64,000 nucleotides of DNA. Origin: Schistosoma mansoni (lineage: Eukaryota; Platyhelminthes; Trematoda; Strigeidida; Schistosomatidae). The notes beneath the pieces are model-generated. The model was not told where the DNA came from, ran no database searches, and worked only from the letters and a program-made list of their open reading frames with translations. The stretch's first letter is position 1. Each line of letters begins with the position of its first letter. A program made the translations under genes and the position numbers. This document shows positions 50,878 to 62,385 of this stretch, piece after piece. The stretch covers positions 55,797,943-55,861,942 of the forward strand of contig NC_031502.1 in the NCBI RefSeq assembly GCF_000237925.1, in the 5' to 3' direction.

Positions 50878-51238
50878 CTCACTAGTGACTGATTTCGAGA
50901 GGTAAATCCTGGAGTTCTAGTGGGAAGCAGTGACCAGTGGAGTTCAAATCACGTCTGTTGTGAGATATCAACTCACTGAAGACAATCGATGAACGGTTGC
51001 TCAACTTCGTGGATCAGTTAAAGTTAGATATTAACACCATTGGATGTCCGGCTCAGTAGTCTAGAGGTCAAGTGCTCTGGCGCAAGACTGGTAGGTCCTG
51101 GGTTCGAATCCCACGAGGCGAGATCGTGGATGCGCACTGCTGAGGAATCCCACAATAGGACGAAACGGCCGTCCAGTGCTTTTAGACTTTCCATGGTGGT
51201 CTAGCTTCAATTGATTAACGCTTTCCACTAGGAAAGAA
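50878..51238 (+). repeat. SINE family B, full length
   Basis: Unit of about 360 bp: 5' block beginning GCTCACTAGTGACTG, tRNA-like head (B box GGTTCGAATCC near 51102), hammerhead, GGTGGTCTAGCTTCAATTG tail. With the preceding half copy it forms a partial tandem. Confidence 0.8.
51134..51179 (+). ncRNA. hammerhead ribozyme, family B, near-perfect
   Basis: Stem I GCACTG/CAGTGC is fully paired. CTGAGGA (51140-51146) and GAA are intact, stem III palindrome ACGGCCGT, cleavage triplet GTC ending at 51173. The only fault is A instead of G at the first stem II position (A-C mismatch next to the core), which probably lowers activity. Confidence 0.7.
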
Positions 51239-51332
51239 ACAATAAACCGAGAAATATTCAAGATTACTTTTTAGTTCAATAAAAACAATAGACGATCAAT
51301 CATAATTTGTTAAAATATTAACGAAACTATCA

Positions 51333-51583
51333 TTTATGGACGAACCAATCAGATCTTGGATTTTGCCGCGAAATTCACACATCCCTTTTGACTAAATAGA
51401 GTTTTGTCATAATTAGCTGATGTCAGTTCGTGACGAAAACCCTAAATCTAATTTCTAATCTTAATCATCAACTGTAAATCATGATTTGATTTCATCACAC
51501 TAGTTTATAACCCTCATTTGGTTCTAGTTATTAGGTAGACACTTTTAAGATCACTCTAGCATCATTCAAAGGTCGTCCATAAA
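51333..51583. mobile_element. Merlin-type MITE with 11-bp perfect terminal inverted repeats
   Basis: TTTATGGACGA at 51333-51343 is the exact reverse complement of TCGTCCATAAA at 51573-51583. The 251-bp element is non-coding. Its right terminus equals that of the Merlin transposase copies at 24.6 and 44.7 kb, so it is probably mobilised by that family. I could not confirm a target duplication. Confidence 0.65.
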
Positions 51584-51829
51584 TTATATTCCTAGCAACA
51601 TGTTTTATGAAAATGAGCAATATAGCTGCTTGCATCCTCACTAAACTCCAATCTTTGATGAGTTCCTTATAATATGTTATGGCTTGTAAACAATTTCCTA
51701 TAATATTGTGAGCACAATATTATACTTGTGTCATTAAATCTTCTAATCATTATTAACAATACCAGTTTAGTTGTTCAATGGTTTTGATTTTTGAAATTCT
51801 TCGAGTTGATTAATAGGAAGTATGGTGGT

Positions 51830-52590
51830 GTGGTGGTGGTCTGTTGTCAATGGTCTCTTCGTTAATCCGTCTAAATATCAAGATGTTAACTTTAGTCTGA
51901 GATATGAATAGCACCTAACCACAATGTTGAAGTCCCATTATGATTGTGCCATTGGAAACTCCTTGATAAACACAGTGTCGAAGATCAATTATCTTGGTGT
52001 TACCTTCTCCTCAAATCTCTCTTCATCTTCTCATGTTTTACTGTTATTGAAGAAAGTTTTCCGTCAGACTTACTACATAATGAGGCTGCATTCTTTTGTG
52101 ATTACTCGACACTTGCTCTTACAATTTGTCAATTCCTACATATTACCTATTATTCTTCTTCACTACTCTCCATTATTTCTTCCCGAGCTTTTGAGAAAAC
52201 ACTTTACTGTATTATGGAGAATGCTGAAGGCAGTTAGTAAGGTGTATGGTGAATCTTTTGAGGTCATTATTAATATGGTTGTGGATAGATATCTAATGTC
52301 TTGAAAACTCCTTACAGGTGTTATTTTATCAGATACTAACCATCCACTTCATTCATATCTTTCACCTTGTATATCTTCTGATAGAACGCGATGTGAATAC
52401 ATTAAAAGCCATGCACGGAAGCAAAGGTATAAAAGTTCTGTAATACCTTACTTAGCAAATATACTATGTGACGAACAGGTTGTTAGAGTTGACCTAGTAG
52501 TCAATAGCCTGTATTCTTAAACATGCCTCAAATTTGATAAGTTGTATATATCCAGATATTGAATGAAGCCATTAACAATAATAATAATAA
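51830..52590 (+). mobile_element. non-LTR retrotransposon, RT C-terminus and 3' end
   Basis: Frame 51924-52304 encodes a post-catalytic RT part (SKINYLGVTFSSNLS, VLWRMLKAVSKVYGESFEV). The reading continues, broken, to a 3' end GAAGCCATTAACAATAATAATA. The 3' end recurs at 56276-56490. The subfamily differs from the RTE and CR1 copies. Confidence 0.7.
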
Positions 52591-52591
52591 C

Positions 52592-52671
52592 AATAATGGT
52601 AGTAGTAGTAGTAGTAGTAGTAGTAATAGTAGTAGTAGTAGTAGTAGTAATAGTAGTAGTAGTAGTAGTAA
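52592..52671. repeat. TAG trinucleotide microsatellite
   Basis: About 26 GTA/TAG units with occasional TAA interruptions, directly after the preceding element's tail. Confidence 0.9.
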
Positions 52672-52717
52672 TCAGATATCAGGTTGGTATTCAAATCAGG
52701 CACTAAACTGAAAACTA

Positions 52718-52795
52718 ACGAAATGGCAGTCTAGTGCTTCCAGGTTTTCCCTGGTGGTCTAGCTTCAATTGACTTACGCTTTCAACTAGGAAAAA
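52718..52795 (+). repeat. SINE family B, 3' tail fragment
   Basis: Starts just after the ribozyme core (CGAAATGGCAGTC) and continues to the usual tail. The stretch 52796-53340 that follows holds nothing recognised. Confidence 0.65.
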
Positions 52796-53344
52796 CTTTC
52801 TCCTTTATTGTATCTATCCATGTTTATAAATATCAGTTTATATTATAGCATATGTTCATATTTATGTCAACTGATTTATATTTTTTCGTTTTTCCTCCTT
52901 CTCCTCCTCATCATGTGATTACCGGTAAGTTTAAGAAAATAAGTAAATAAATCCTAGTGGAAGTAAACAATCTAAGTGACCTTGAACTACTTTTCGACCA
53001 GTAGGAAGACCGTTTATTTATGTAAAAGTAATAAAATTGTAATAGAGATAAACAATTCTTTAAAAAGCATACTATGTTGACGACCTTCCAGTAAGCCAAT
53101 CAGAAGTAAGATAGTACCTCGGAGACTAGTAGTGCTTGAAATTAAAGCACAATAAAAGATAATTTATATATAAATGAAAATTGCCAAAGTGCTTAAAATC
53201 GATTTTTTGCAACCAAGCAGTGAATGTGAATTGATACTTAAGCTTAATTACAAGAAATACCTGCTTTTGATATAGACTGTGTTACAGTATTTGATATGAG
53301 TCAAGGGTACTTGAGCAGTTCGATAAAATTCTACCATTTTAACT

Positions 53345-53816
53345 CCTGACTGTAAATCGAATCCCAGAGTGAACATCAACTCTCAGATGAAGGTACATCA
53401 AGCTGACGAGTCCCAAATAGAACGAAACGCGCGTCAAACTGGATTCCACTGCTAGCCACTATCCATCTCTGCTTACCGTGCTTGTGAATTAAGGCAATAC
53501 CACACAGAGGCAATACGCACAGTATGTACATATGCCAATTAGAGACTGACCAGTTGCAGTCCTAACACATCGATGGGAGGATTCAAACAAACAATACTAA
53601 ATGAATTTAAACTTCACCCCATCGCACAAGCAAGTGACTATCAGGACTCAGTGGCCGAGGGGATAACGCGATGGAGTTTGAAGCGAAGGTACTGGGTTGA
53701 GTCCCAGAGTGAACATCAACTCTGAGATGCAGGTATATTCAGCTGACGAGTCCCAAATAGAATGAAACGCGCGTCCTGGATTCCACTGCTAGCCACTATC
53801 CATCTCTACTTAAACT
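53345..53816 (+). repeat. SINE family A tandem pair (Sm-alpha-like satellite)
   Basis: Two units in direct tandem; the CTGACGAG cores are at 53403 and 53743, 340 bp apart, close to the monomer length I recall for the schistosome hammerhead satellite. The first unit has a stem II mismatch and three extra bases after the GTC; the second has a weakened stem II (GTCC/GAAT) but keeps GTC and stem I. Confidence 0.8.
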
Positions 53817-53844
53817 TGTTAAGTTTATTAATAAAATGGGGGGG

Positions 53845-53950
53845 GGAAGCTTTACTGAGTTATAGCTGATATTAATTCGTGATAAAAACCTCAACCATAA
53901 TCCTGACTCATAACTTTAGCCTAACTTCTGAATCCTAACCTGAAACTTTA
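53845..53950 (+). repeat. Merlin-MITE internal fragment
   Basis: Resembles the TAGCTGATGTCAGTTCGTGA region of the MITE at 51333, without termini. Confidence 0.45.
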
Positions 53951-54084
53951 ACATTATAGCTGATATCAGCGGTTGAAGGAATTCTATAGGGTTCTATCCC
54001 TAACTCACATCATTAAATTGACCCTTAATATGTAAGGGTTGACTGATCATCTATATCATTTCACTGTAATTTCATAATCTGGAA

Positions 54085-54556
54085 CTCAAAACAATTGTCA
54101 ACCAACACCAAAGTCAGAATTTTCAATACAAATGTCAAGGCAGTTCTACTGTATGGGGCGGAAATCTGGAGAACTACGAAGACCATCATCCAGAAGATAC
54201 AGGTGTTTACTAACAGTTGCTACGCAAGATACTTCGGATCCGCTGGCCAGAAACCAGATTCCAGTAGAGGAAGTAATCAAGAAGAAGTGTTGGAAGTGGA
54301 TAGGACACGCTTTAAGGAAATCAACCAACTGCGTCACAAGGCAAGCACTCACATGGAATCCTGAAGGTCAAAGAAGAAGAGGAAGACCAAAGAACACATT
54401 ACACCGAGAAATGGGGACAGACATGTAAACAATGAACAAAAGTTGAATAGAAGTAGAAAGGAAGGAGTAGGACAGAGTAGGTTTGAGAATGGTGGTCGGC
54501 GTCCTATGCTCCATTGGGAGTAACAGGCGTAAGTAAGTAAGTAAGTAAGTAATTTC
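54085..54556 (+). mobile_element. RTE-like 3' fragment with TAAG tail
   Basis: A well-conserved C-terminal coding part ([17 protein letters not shown], later WIGHALRKS) ends in GGAGTAACAGGCGTAAGTAA followed by several TAAG units, the microsatellite-like tail typical of RTE elements. Confidence 0.85.
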
Positions 54557-54904
54557 ATAGTTTTTCATTGTTACTTGTTTTATAGCTAAACACTTTTCTT
54601 GATTGTTTAACAAGTAGGTCATGGTCGTTGAAATAGTACAAGTTTAGCATAAGTAATGAACTTTTATCTATGAATTACTAGATTTTTCATCATCAACTAC
54701 TGTCAGATATAATCTAATAATTCTTTATAGCTATTCACGTGTATGAATTTGGCGTCATATTCTGATTAGTTCGCAATCTAATTATCTACTTCAAACCGTA
54801 ATGATCGCTGTTAAAAGCCTGTAATTATGAAGAATATTACATATTCTTGAAGATTATAGTCAACAAGTATAATAGGGAGCCAAATTTGGGAGACAAAATC
54901 CAAA

Positions 54905-55135
54905 ACACGAGTTTCGTCCTATCTGGAACTTATGAACTGGATAAGCCTGCATTCTAATATTGGTAGTCACAGTGAGTGACGACCCAAGTATCCTACGCTT
55001 CAAACGCCAACATGTTATCCAATGAGCTGATAATTCAGTTGGTTATTAAATTGTTGACTGAGTATGAAGTGATAAATCAATGAGTCTCAAATAGGACAAA
55101 ACATTTGTCCTGGTTTCGACTTCTGGCTAGAATCC
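54905..55135. repeat. SINE family A, decayed inverted pieces
   Basis: A minus-oriented degenerate head and core (54905-55045) face a plus-oriented remnant (AGTCTCAAATAGGACAAAAC at 55083). Confidence 0.55.
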
Positions 55136-55197
55136 AACTTTACTAAAATCTGTTTGTCAAAAATAAAAGGATAATTACACTTGATTAAATGATTTAT

Positions 55198-56268
55198 AAG
55201 TACTTACTTCTGTTAACCTCAATGGAGCATAGGATACCGACCAGCATTCACCAACCCACTCTGTCCTGACCCTTCCTTGTTAGTTCTATCCAATTGTTAT
55301 TCAATTTTCTCATGTTTGTCTCCATTTCTCAGCGTAATATGTTCTTTGATCTTCCTCTCCTCCTTTGACCTTCAGGATTCCATGTGAGGGATTGCCTTGT
55401 GACGCAGTTTGGTGCTTTCCTCAATGTGTGTCCTATCCACTTCCAGTGCTTCTTCCTGATTTATTCTCCCACTGGAATCTAGTTTGTTCTCTCCCACAGT
55501 AGCTTGTTGCTGATAGTGTCTGACCAACGGATCCGAAGTATTTGGCGTAGACGATTGTTAATAAACACATGTATTTTCCGGATGATGGCTATCGTAGTTC
55601 TCCAGATTTCCGCCACATGCATTAGAACTGTTTTGACATTTGTATTGAAAATTCTGACTTTATTGTTGGTTGGAAGTTGTTTTGAGTTCCAGATGTTCTT
55701 TAGTTGTAAATATGCTGCTCTTGCTTTGCCGATCCGCGTCTTCACATCTGCATCAAATCCACTGTGTTCATCAATGATGCTGCCCAGAAATGTAGATGTT
55801 TTCACATCCTCCAGAGCTTCTCCATCAAGTGTGATTTGATTGGTGCATGTTGTGTTGTATCGGAGAATGTTGCTTTTCTCTTTGTGTATATTGAGACCTA
55901 ATGCTTTTGAGGCCGCTACTGTTGTTGCGTGTGCGATAGAACAGCCAGATCATCTGCGAAGTGTAGATTTCCAGCTGTAACCCATCTGTCCATTGTATCC
56001 CGTGCTTCCCCCAGATGTTATCGTCTTCATAATCCAGTTGATCATCAGGAGAAAGAGAAATGGTGAGAGTAAGCAGGCTTGCCTAACACCGGTCTTTACT
56101 TCGAACGAGTCTGTGAGCTGTTCTCCATGCACAATTTTGCAGTTTAATCCATCATAGGAATTCCGTATGATATTGACAATCTTCTCAGGCACGCCGTAGT
56201 GTTGAAGAAGCCTCCATAGTGTTGTCCTGTCCACACTATCAAATGTTTTCTCGTAGTCAATGAAGTCG
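55198..56268 (-). mobile_element. RTE-like element, RT core to 3' end
   Basis: The minus strand carries the RT palm ([20 protein letters not shown] and GVRQACLLSPFLF, 56234-55950) and the C-terminal block (55805-55479), to the 3' end near 55200. A frameshift separates the two frames, and the YADD-type region is degraded. It is a close relative of the copy at 14763-15880. Confidence 0.82.
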
Positions 56269-56275
56269 CATATAT

Positions 56276-56490
56276 ATATGCAAGGTATAAAAGTTCTGTA
56301 ATACCTTACTTAGAAAATATACTGTATGACGAAGAGGTTGTTAGAGTTGACCTAGAAATCGATAACCTGTATTCTTGAGCCTTTTTCTTTCCTTTTTCTT
56401 TGTAAAAGAAACTTGTTGAAATACGTTGTGCTGAGAATTCTATATTGTACCAAAAATATAACATTGAATAAAGCCATTAATGATAATAAT
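56276..56490 (+). mobile_element. 3' end of the 51.9-kb non-LTR family
   Basis: Matches 52420-52590 (AAGGTATAAAAGTTCTGTAA onward) with a longer untranslated part, ending in AATAAAGCCATTAATGATAA and an AAT tail. Confidence 0.7.
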
Positions 56491-56497
56491 AATCAGA

Positions 56498-56745
56498 AGG
56501 GGTTTTTTGTGGAGATTTAGTATTTTGATAGTTGAAAGCGTGAGTCAATGGAAGCTAGACCATCAGGGAAAACCTGGAAGCACTGGGCGGTCGTTTCGTC
56601 CTATTATGGGATTCCTCAGCACTGCACATCCACGACCTCGCCTCTCGAGATTCGAACCCAGGACTTGCTCTGGCGCGGCCGTCCAGTGCTTCCAAGTTTT
56701 CCTTGGTGGTCTAGCTTCAATTGACTCACGCTTTCAACTATGATA
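56498..56745. repeat. SINE family B: minus copy plus inverted tail fragment
   Basis: The minus copy (56668-56498) has a complete CTGAGGA and GAAAC core (56619-56593), but its cleavage triplet reads GCC, so it should be inactive. A plus tail fragment follows at 56674-56745, giving a small inverted repeat. Confidence 0.7.
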
Positions 56746-57249
56746 ATAATAATAGTTATAAACAATGCTCAAGCATATTTATTTAGTTCAGTACTCTATT
56801 CAGTTGCTTAACTTAGTAACCATATTCCATAGGATAGATAGGGAGATAGAAAGATTAATCAATAGGTCAGTTTCTTAACAGTTCCGTATACATCTTCTTG
56901 ATCAATACCAATTATTACAATGAAGTGAATAACTACAAGATCAATAACTTTATTGATTACTTATATTACTACTAATAATGTTATACCTTATCATTTATTA
57001 ATCAAGTGTAATCAATCAAAATTTATTGTTTATTTATTAACCAATCATATTTCATCATTTAAAATTGATAATCAATTAATATTCGATCAATATTTCTCAG
57101 AAAGATCTATCGATTTAAACAATAATATACTACTGATTATTATTTAGTAAATATATAAAGAAAAACAGCACTTTATTCAATAGGAATAGACAATAAAATA
57201 TCTACATATAAATGGATAGTTTAAATAAAATAAAATCAAAAAAGAAAAC
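56746..57249. other. AT-rich, nothing recognised
   Basis: No coding or repeat signal beyond short AT-rich runs. Confidence 0.45.
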
Positions 57250-57610
57250 ATTGTAAGCAAAGATGAATAGTGGCTAACAGTGAAATTCAGGATGAGCGTT
57301 TCTTCCTGTCAGGACTCAGTAGCTGGATGAATAACGCGATGGTGTTTGAAGCGAAATGTACTGGGTTCGAGTCCTAGAGTAAACATCAACTCTTAGATGC
57401 AGGTACATCAGACTGACGAGTCTCGAATAGGATGAAACGCGCGTCCTGGATTCCATTGCTAGCCACTGTCCATCTTTGCTTACAATGCTTGTGAATTAAG
57501 GTTATATCGAGGCAATACGCTTAGTATGCAAATATGCCAATTAGAGACTGACCAGTTTCAGTCCTAACACATCGATGGGAGGATTCAAACAAACAATACT
57601 ATGTGAATTT
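57250..57610 (+). repeat. SINE family A, full unit after an inverted fragment
   Basis: A short minus piece (57250-57309) is followed by a plus unit with head, core CTGACGAG at 57413, GATGAAAC, GTC and the conserved 3' block. Stem II relies on two G-U pairs, and the base before CTGA no longer pairs in stem I. Confidence 0.75.
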
Positions 57611-57691
57611 AAAGAAGAAAACAGTTTATCCACATTGTTAATTTTCTGTTAGGATAAAGAAATTAGATACAATCAGAAATAAACAAATGTT

Positions 57692-57985
57692 TACGTAGGA
57701 TACTGAATGTCCGTTGGACGTAAACTATCAGTAACAACCTGCTATGGAAGAGAACAAACCAGACTCCACCTGAAGAGGAAAAGACGTTAGAAGTGGATAG
57801 GGCATACACTACAAAATTTATCAAATTTCATCACTAAGCAAGCACTAACTTGGAATCCTGAAAGAAAACGGAAAAGTGAAGGGTCGAAAAACACACTGTG
57901 TCGGTAATTGGAAGGATGAATAGTAACTGGAAAGAACTTGGAAGGATTGTCCAGGATAGAGTTGTATGGAGAATACTAGTGAGCG
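57692..57985 (+). mobile_element. RTE-like 3' fragment, no tail
   Basis: Degenerate C-terminal coding region (WERTNQ- and WIGHTL-like blocks), ending before the usual TAAG tail. Confidence 0.65.
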
Positions 57986-58029
57986 GATTAATGAAATAGT
58001 ATGTTTTCTAGCATATCTAATGATCAAAC

Positions 58030-58235
58030 GACAGACGACCTAATTTAAGAACTAACTCAGAGGTGCTCATCCACGATTACACAGGTGGGATTCGAACCCA
58101 GGACCTATCGGTCTCGCTCGTGAACGCCTAACTTCTAGACCACTGACATAGCATCCAACGGTGTTAATGTCTAACTTCAACCAATCCACGAAATTGCTCC
58201 ACCGCCCACCATTGTCTTCATTGAGTTACTATTTC
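58030..58235 (-). repeat. SINE family B, head part
   Basis: Minus copy of the tRNA-like head and 5' block (B box GGTTCGAATCC in minus sense near 58100); the ribozyme part is missing. Confidence 0.65.
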
Positions 58236-58396
58236 TCAACTGATATGGTAATGAAGACTAGAAAATCAGTTTGTTTATTACATAACAATTAATTCATCCA
58301 TATTATTACTAATTTTTGAACGTTGGACCATATAATTATGATTTGTTTATATTCACTTTAATCCTTCTTTTTCATGATTACAAAGAACTCCATAGA

Positions 58397-58965
58397 TGTC
58401 CAACTTCGAGACCAACAGGCTGAATTCCTTAAGGATTGATCGTGTACAGGCGAAATCTCAACTCTACGGATCATTGTTTAACAATCAATTGAATGGAATT
58501 CATCACTCTATATCAATTTCATTGACTATGAGAAAGCATTCGATAGCATGTACGGGACGACACTATGGAAGCTTCTTCGACACTGTGGTGTGCCTGAGAC
58601 GATAGTCAATATCATACGGAATTCCTATGATGGATCAGCAACAACCTGCTGCGGGAGAAAACAAACAAGATTCCAGTGGGGGGGATAAATCAGGAAGAAG
58701 TGTTGGAAGTGGATAGGACACACATTGACGAAATCACTCAACTGCGTCACATGGCAAGCACTCACATGGAATCCTGAAGGTCAAAGAAGAAGAGGAAGAC
58801 CAAAGAACACATCACACCGAGAAATGGAGACAGACACGAGAAGAATGAACAAAAGTTGGATAGAACTAGGAAGGAAGGGGTAGGACAGATTGGGTTTGAG
58901 AATGGTGGTCGGTGGCCTACGCTCCATTGGGGGTAACAGGCGTAAGTATGTAAGTAAGCAAGTAA
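58397..58965 (+). mobile_element. RTE-like element with internal deletion
   Basis: RT palm entry ([20 protein letters not shown], 58520-58580, and [11 protein letters not shown]) jumps at about 58633 straight to the C-terminal region, then to a TAAG-type end near 58960. The catalytic half is deleted. Confidence 0.75.
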
Positions 58966-59278
58966 GATAAAAATAGATGGACTAATCAATTCAATTATTG
59001 GTTCCAATAATAACATTATATAATAGATAGATTTATATTAACTTGTTCTAGTTGAATATCTTTTTTATAACATAATGTCATTAGTTGAAATAACGGTAAA
59101 AAAAGAAAAGAAAAGTCGATACTCATGTCCAAAATTCATTGTTTTATACTGATTGTTATTGTTTCCAAATCTGGGTCAACAAAAAAAATTTTCTTTATTC
59201 ACTGGATTATAATATTTTTCTAGGTTAATGATAAATCAACATAAATCTGTTTTCGATTAGTAACTGATTATATATAAG

Positions 59279-59559
59279 ATGGTGGTTGGAGGTGGTCAAC
59301 AGGAAACCCTGGACCTGGGTTTCGTGCTACTTGGCATTCATCAGCAAGGTGTACCTGTAATCTTGTGGAAGCTGGTGCTCCCTGACAGATTCGATCCCGT
59401 GTCACTTAGCTTCACAGTCAGAAACGCTACCATTGAGCTATTCGGGCCGCGACTGACCTCCTGTAGGACTGAGATGTAATCACAATTGATTGATCACTGG
59501 GTGGTGATCAATGCCATGCATGTCAAGTCCTTCTTAGTGCTGATCGAATGCTATCGAAC

Positions 59560-59560
<1 letters not shown>
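59279..59560 (-). repeat. SINE family C, full unit
   Basis: Minus copy with tRNA-like head (TAGCTCAATGGTAGC; B box GGATCGAATC in minus sense) and hammerhead. An AT dinucleotide run follows at 59563-59592. Confidence 0.75.
59307..59349 (-). ncRNA. hammerhead ribozyme, family C, one stem II fault
   Basis: CTGATGA, GAA, stem III ACCCAGGT and the GTC triplet are present. The first stem II pair is A-C instead of G-C, with three good pairs beyond it. Confidence 0.6.
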
Positions 59561-59593
<33 letters not shown>

Positions 59594-59631
59594 TCTAAAG
59601 TAATCTTTATAATATATTTTCTGGTTAAGGT

Positions 59632-60153
59632 TTTTTTTAGCGAGTTAGTTTTTCTACGGGATGGGATCGCTAACCCCATGCCCAACCTTCCTCCTTTATC
59701 CGGGCTTGGGACTTACAGTAACTCTAGAAGAGCTACAGGCGGAAGCCGGTTTGTGGGAGAGGACAAACCAGCTTCCAGCTAGTGAGGAGATTAGGAAAAG
59801 ATGTTGGGAGTGGATAGGACATACATTGAAGAAATCACCAAACTGCATAACGAGGCAAGCCTTAACTTGTAACTCGGAAGGGAAACGGAAAAGAAGAAGG
59901 CCAAATAACACATTACGCCAGGAAATAGAAGCAGACATGAAAAGGATGAATAACAACTGGAATGAACTGGAAAGAACTGCTTGGGACAGGGTTGGATGGA
60001 GAATACTGGTGTGTGGCCTATTCTCCTCCACGACGAGGACCTGTGTAGGTAAGTGAGTGTTTTCCACGAGATGAAGTTGTTGACCACATGCTCAACTCTC
60101 CTCGTTTACCCGGGGCTTGAAACTGGCAGTAACCCTAGAATAGCTAAAGGAGA
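59632..60153 (+). mobile_element. RTE short element, leader fused to 3' end, plus a second leader
   Basis: The leader (ATGCCCAACCTTCC, 59679) ends at GCTACAGGCGGAAG and is joined to the [10 protein letters not shown] part of the C-terminal coding. It ends near 60052 in GTAGGTAAGTGAG. A decayed leader block follows at 60085-60150. Confidence 0.7.
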
Positions 60154-60664
60154 GTTTAGTCTTTATAATGATTTAGAGAATAATTGATAATCTGAGAAGA
60201 TTAAATCGCTGATTAATCTTGATGAAGTTTTGTTCTATGAGCTAGATGGTTTGATCATAGAGCTTTCATCGTTCTTGTGAACGACATCATTAGCACAAAC
60301 TCTATCAAAATCATTCACCTGAGCTACAAATCTTCTCCATTATTTGATTAATCTTACCTGTAGGCTATCGTGTAGTATTTGGAATTTGATTTAAGAATTA
60401 AGAGTACACTATTGACTTCCATGCTATATTATTCTATTAATTTGTTTCAATACAGCATCCATTTTTTTCTGCATTAGTTAATTTATGATGGAAAGTGTTC
60501 ATTACTAACTGAATAGTACCCGTGGAAATCTGTCATTCTCCAATATAGACCATATTTCTCTTTATTGGAACCTTGAAATGTTCACTTTGAAGTTGGTCAT
60601 TAGTGATTCATACATAAAAACTTGAAACTCATTAGCTGACTGGTTAAGTAAGCACAGAAAAATC
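60154..60664. other. nothing recognised
   Basis: AT-rich sequence with no supported feature. Confidence 0.4.
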
Positions 60665-61020
60665 TTACCATGTGCTTACTAGTGACTAGCTTCATGAGGA
60701 AATTCTCGGAGTTCTAGTAAGAAGCCGTGACTAGTGGAGCTAATCCGTCTCAAGTAGAGACAGGTATCTATCTCAGACAATGGAAGATATTTGAGCAATT
60801 TCGTGAGTTGGTTGAAGTTAGACATCAAAATCGTTCGATACCGGCCCAGTGGTCTAGAGGTTAGGTGTTCGTGCATGAGACCGAAGGTCCTAGGTTTGAA
60901 TCCAGCGTGCGCGATCGTGGATGGGCACTTCTAAGGAGTCCTCTACTAAAACGAAACAACCATCCAGTGCTTCCAGTTGGTGGTCTAACATTCATTGATT
61001 CATGATCTCAATCAAAAACT
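60665..61020 (+). repeat. SINE family B, full length but degenerate
   Basis: 5' block, tRNA-like head and tail are all recognisable. The ribozyme core has decayed (CTAAGGAG...ACGAAAC), so it should be inactive. Confidence 0.7.
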
Positions 61021-61361
61021 TAACAATCGCCACAACCCCACACTAGAAATAATTAGTGTTTTTAGTAGTAGACAGAGACTGAATTTGTTCACCAAATTTG
61101 AACTATTTCTAAAATGCACATACACACACATACGACCTTTTACATTGTGAAATGTCTTCACATTCTCCACACCTTACTGACTCATATTTACCTACTTAAC
61201 TAAATCAACTTCTGAACATGATTGGATAAACTTTTACTGTAGATTTGATTTGACTGTTAAACGTAATATCTGACAATTTTGACCTCGACCTGAAGGAGTC
61301 TAGACAAGATTTTTGGATAATTTGGATTTCAGTGGCTTAATTTATTTCAAATGTAGGAGTG

Positions 61362-61590
61362 TAATCCAGGATACGCGTTTTATCCTATTTTGGTACTCAT
61401 CTGCTGCATGTATCTGCATCCCATAGTTAATATCCACTCCGGGACTTGAACCCCGTATCATTCGCTTTAAACTCGATCGCATTATCCACTTAGCTACTTA
61501 GTTTAGATATCCACTAGCTTATGCAAAGGGGTGAAGTTAATTTCATTTTGTATTGGTTGTTAAACTTATCCTTGATCAATGTCTCAGTGA
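61362..61590 (-). repeat. SINE family A, degenerate
   Basis: Minus copy; the core reads GCAGATGAG...GGATAAAAC, losing CTGA and GAAA bases. Confidence 0.65.
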
Positions 61591-61795
61591 TTTAAATAAG
61601 TTAAAACTCAGCCATATGAATACAGATAAGAAGAACATTCAGCTTCGATTTAGGATATGAATTTAGCCTAACCGATTAACTACCACGTACAACTACCTAT
61701 AGAAGACTCATTAGAAACTTAGATTTGCAATATTATTCAATGAAGTAGTATAGTTTTAGAAATAACTACCTAAATGAAAACAACCAGTTAGTTAA

Positions 61796-62152
61796 ATTCA
61801 CTTAGTATTACTTGTTTGAATCTTCCCATTGATGTTTAGGCTATATCGAGGCAATACGCACAATATGCACATATTACAATAAGAGACTGACCAGTTGCAG
61901 TCCTAACATATCGATGGGAAGATCCAAACAATTAAGCGAATTTAAACTTCACCCCATTGCACAAGCAAGTGACTATCAGGACTCAGTAGCTGAGTAAATA
62001 ACGCGATGGCGTTTGAAGCGAATGGTACTTGGTTCGAGTCCCAGAGTGAACATCAACTGTGAGATGCAGGTACATCCAGCTGACGAGTCCCAAATAGGAC
62101 GAAACGCGCGTACTGGATTCCACTGTTAGCCACCACCCAACTTTGCTTGCAA
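61796..62152 (+). repeat. SINE family A, full unit with intact ribozyme
   Basis: Complete unit with the AAATTCACTTAGTATTACTT block, tRNA-like head (B box GGTTCGAGTCC near 62031), hammerhead and GGATTCCACTG tail. Confidence 0.85.
62074..62118 (+). ncRNA. hammerhead ribozyme, family A, complete
   Basis: Stem I ATCCAG/CTGGAT fully paired; CTGACGA (62080-62086); stem II GTCC/GGAC; GAA; stem III from the palindrome ACGCGCGT (three pairs and a two-base loop); cleavage triplet GTA ending at 62112. GTA satisfies the NUH rule. This is the best-preserved ribozyme in the window. The short stem III suggests that cleavage may need dimers. Confidence 0.8.
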
Positions 62153-62249
62153 CCAGTCAGTTAGTTAGTTATTTTACTGTCAATTTGTTATTGTTAAATT
62201 TTTCTGAAATCCTTGACATTCTAAATTTATAATTATTTTATAATTGAAT

Positions 62250-62385
62250 TCATGAGTCAATTGAAAATAGACCACCAAGGAAAACCTGGAAGCACTGGAC
62301 GGCCATTTCGTTCCACTGTGGGACTGCTCAGCAGTGCACATCCACGCGCTCGCGCGCGAGACTGATAGGTCCTGGGTTCAAATTA
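62250..62385 (-). repeat. SINE family B, 5' truncated, core mutated
   Basis: Minus copy; the core reads CTGAGCA, a change at an invariant G, so it should be inactive. Confidence 0.7.
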
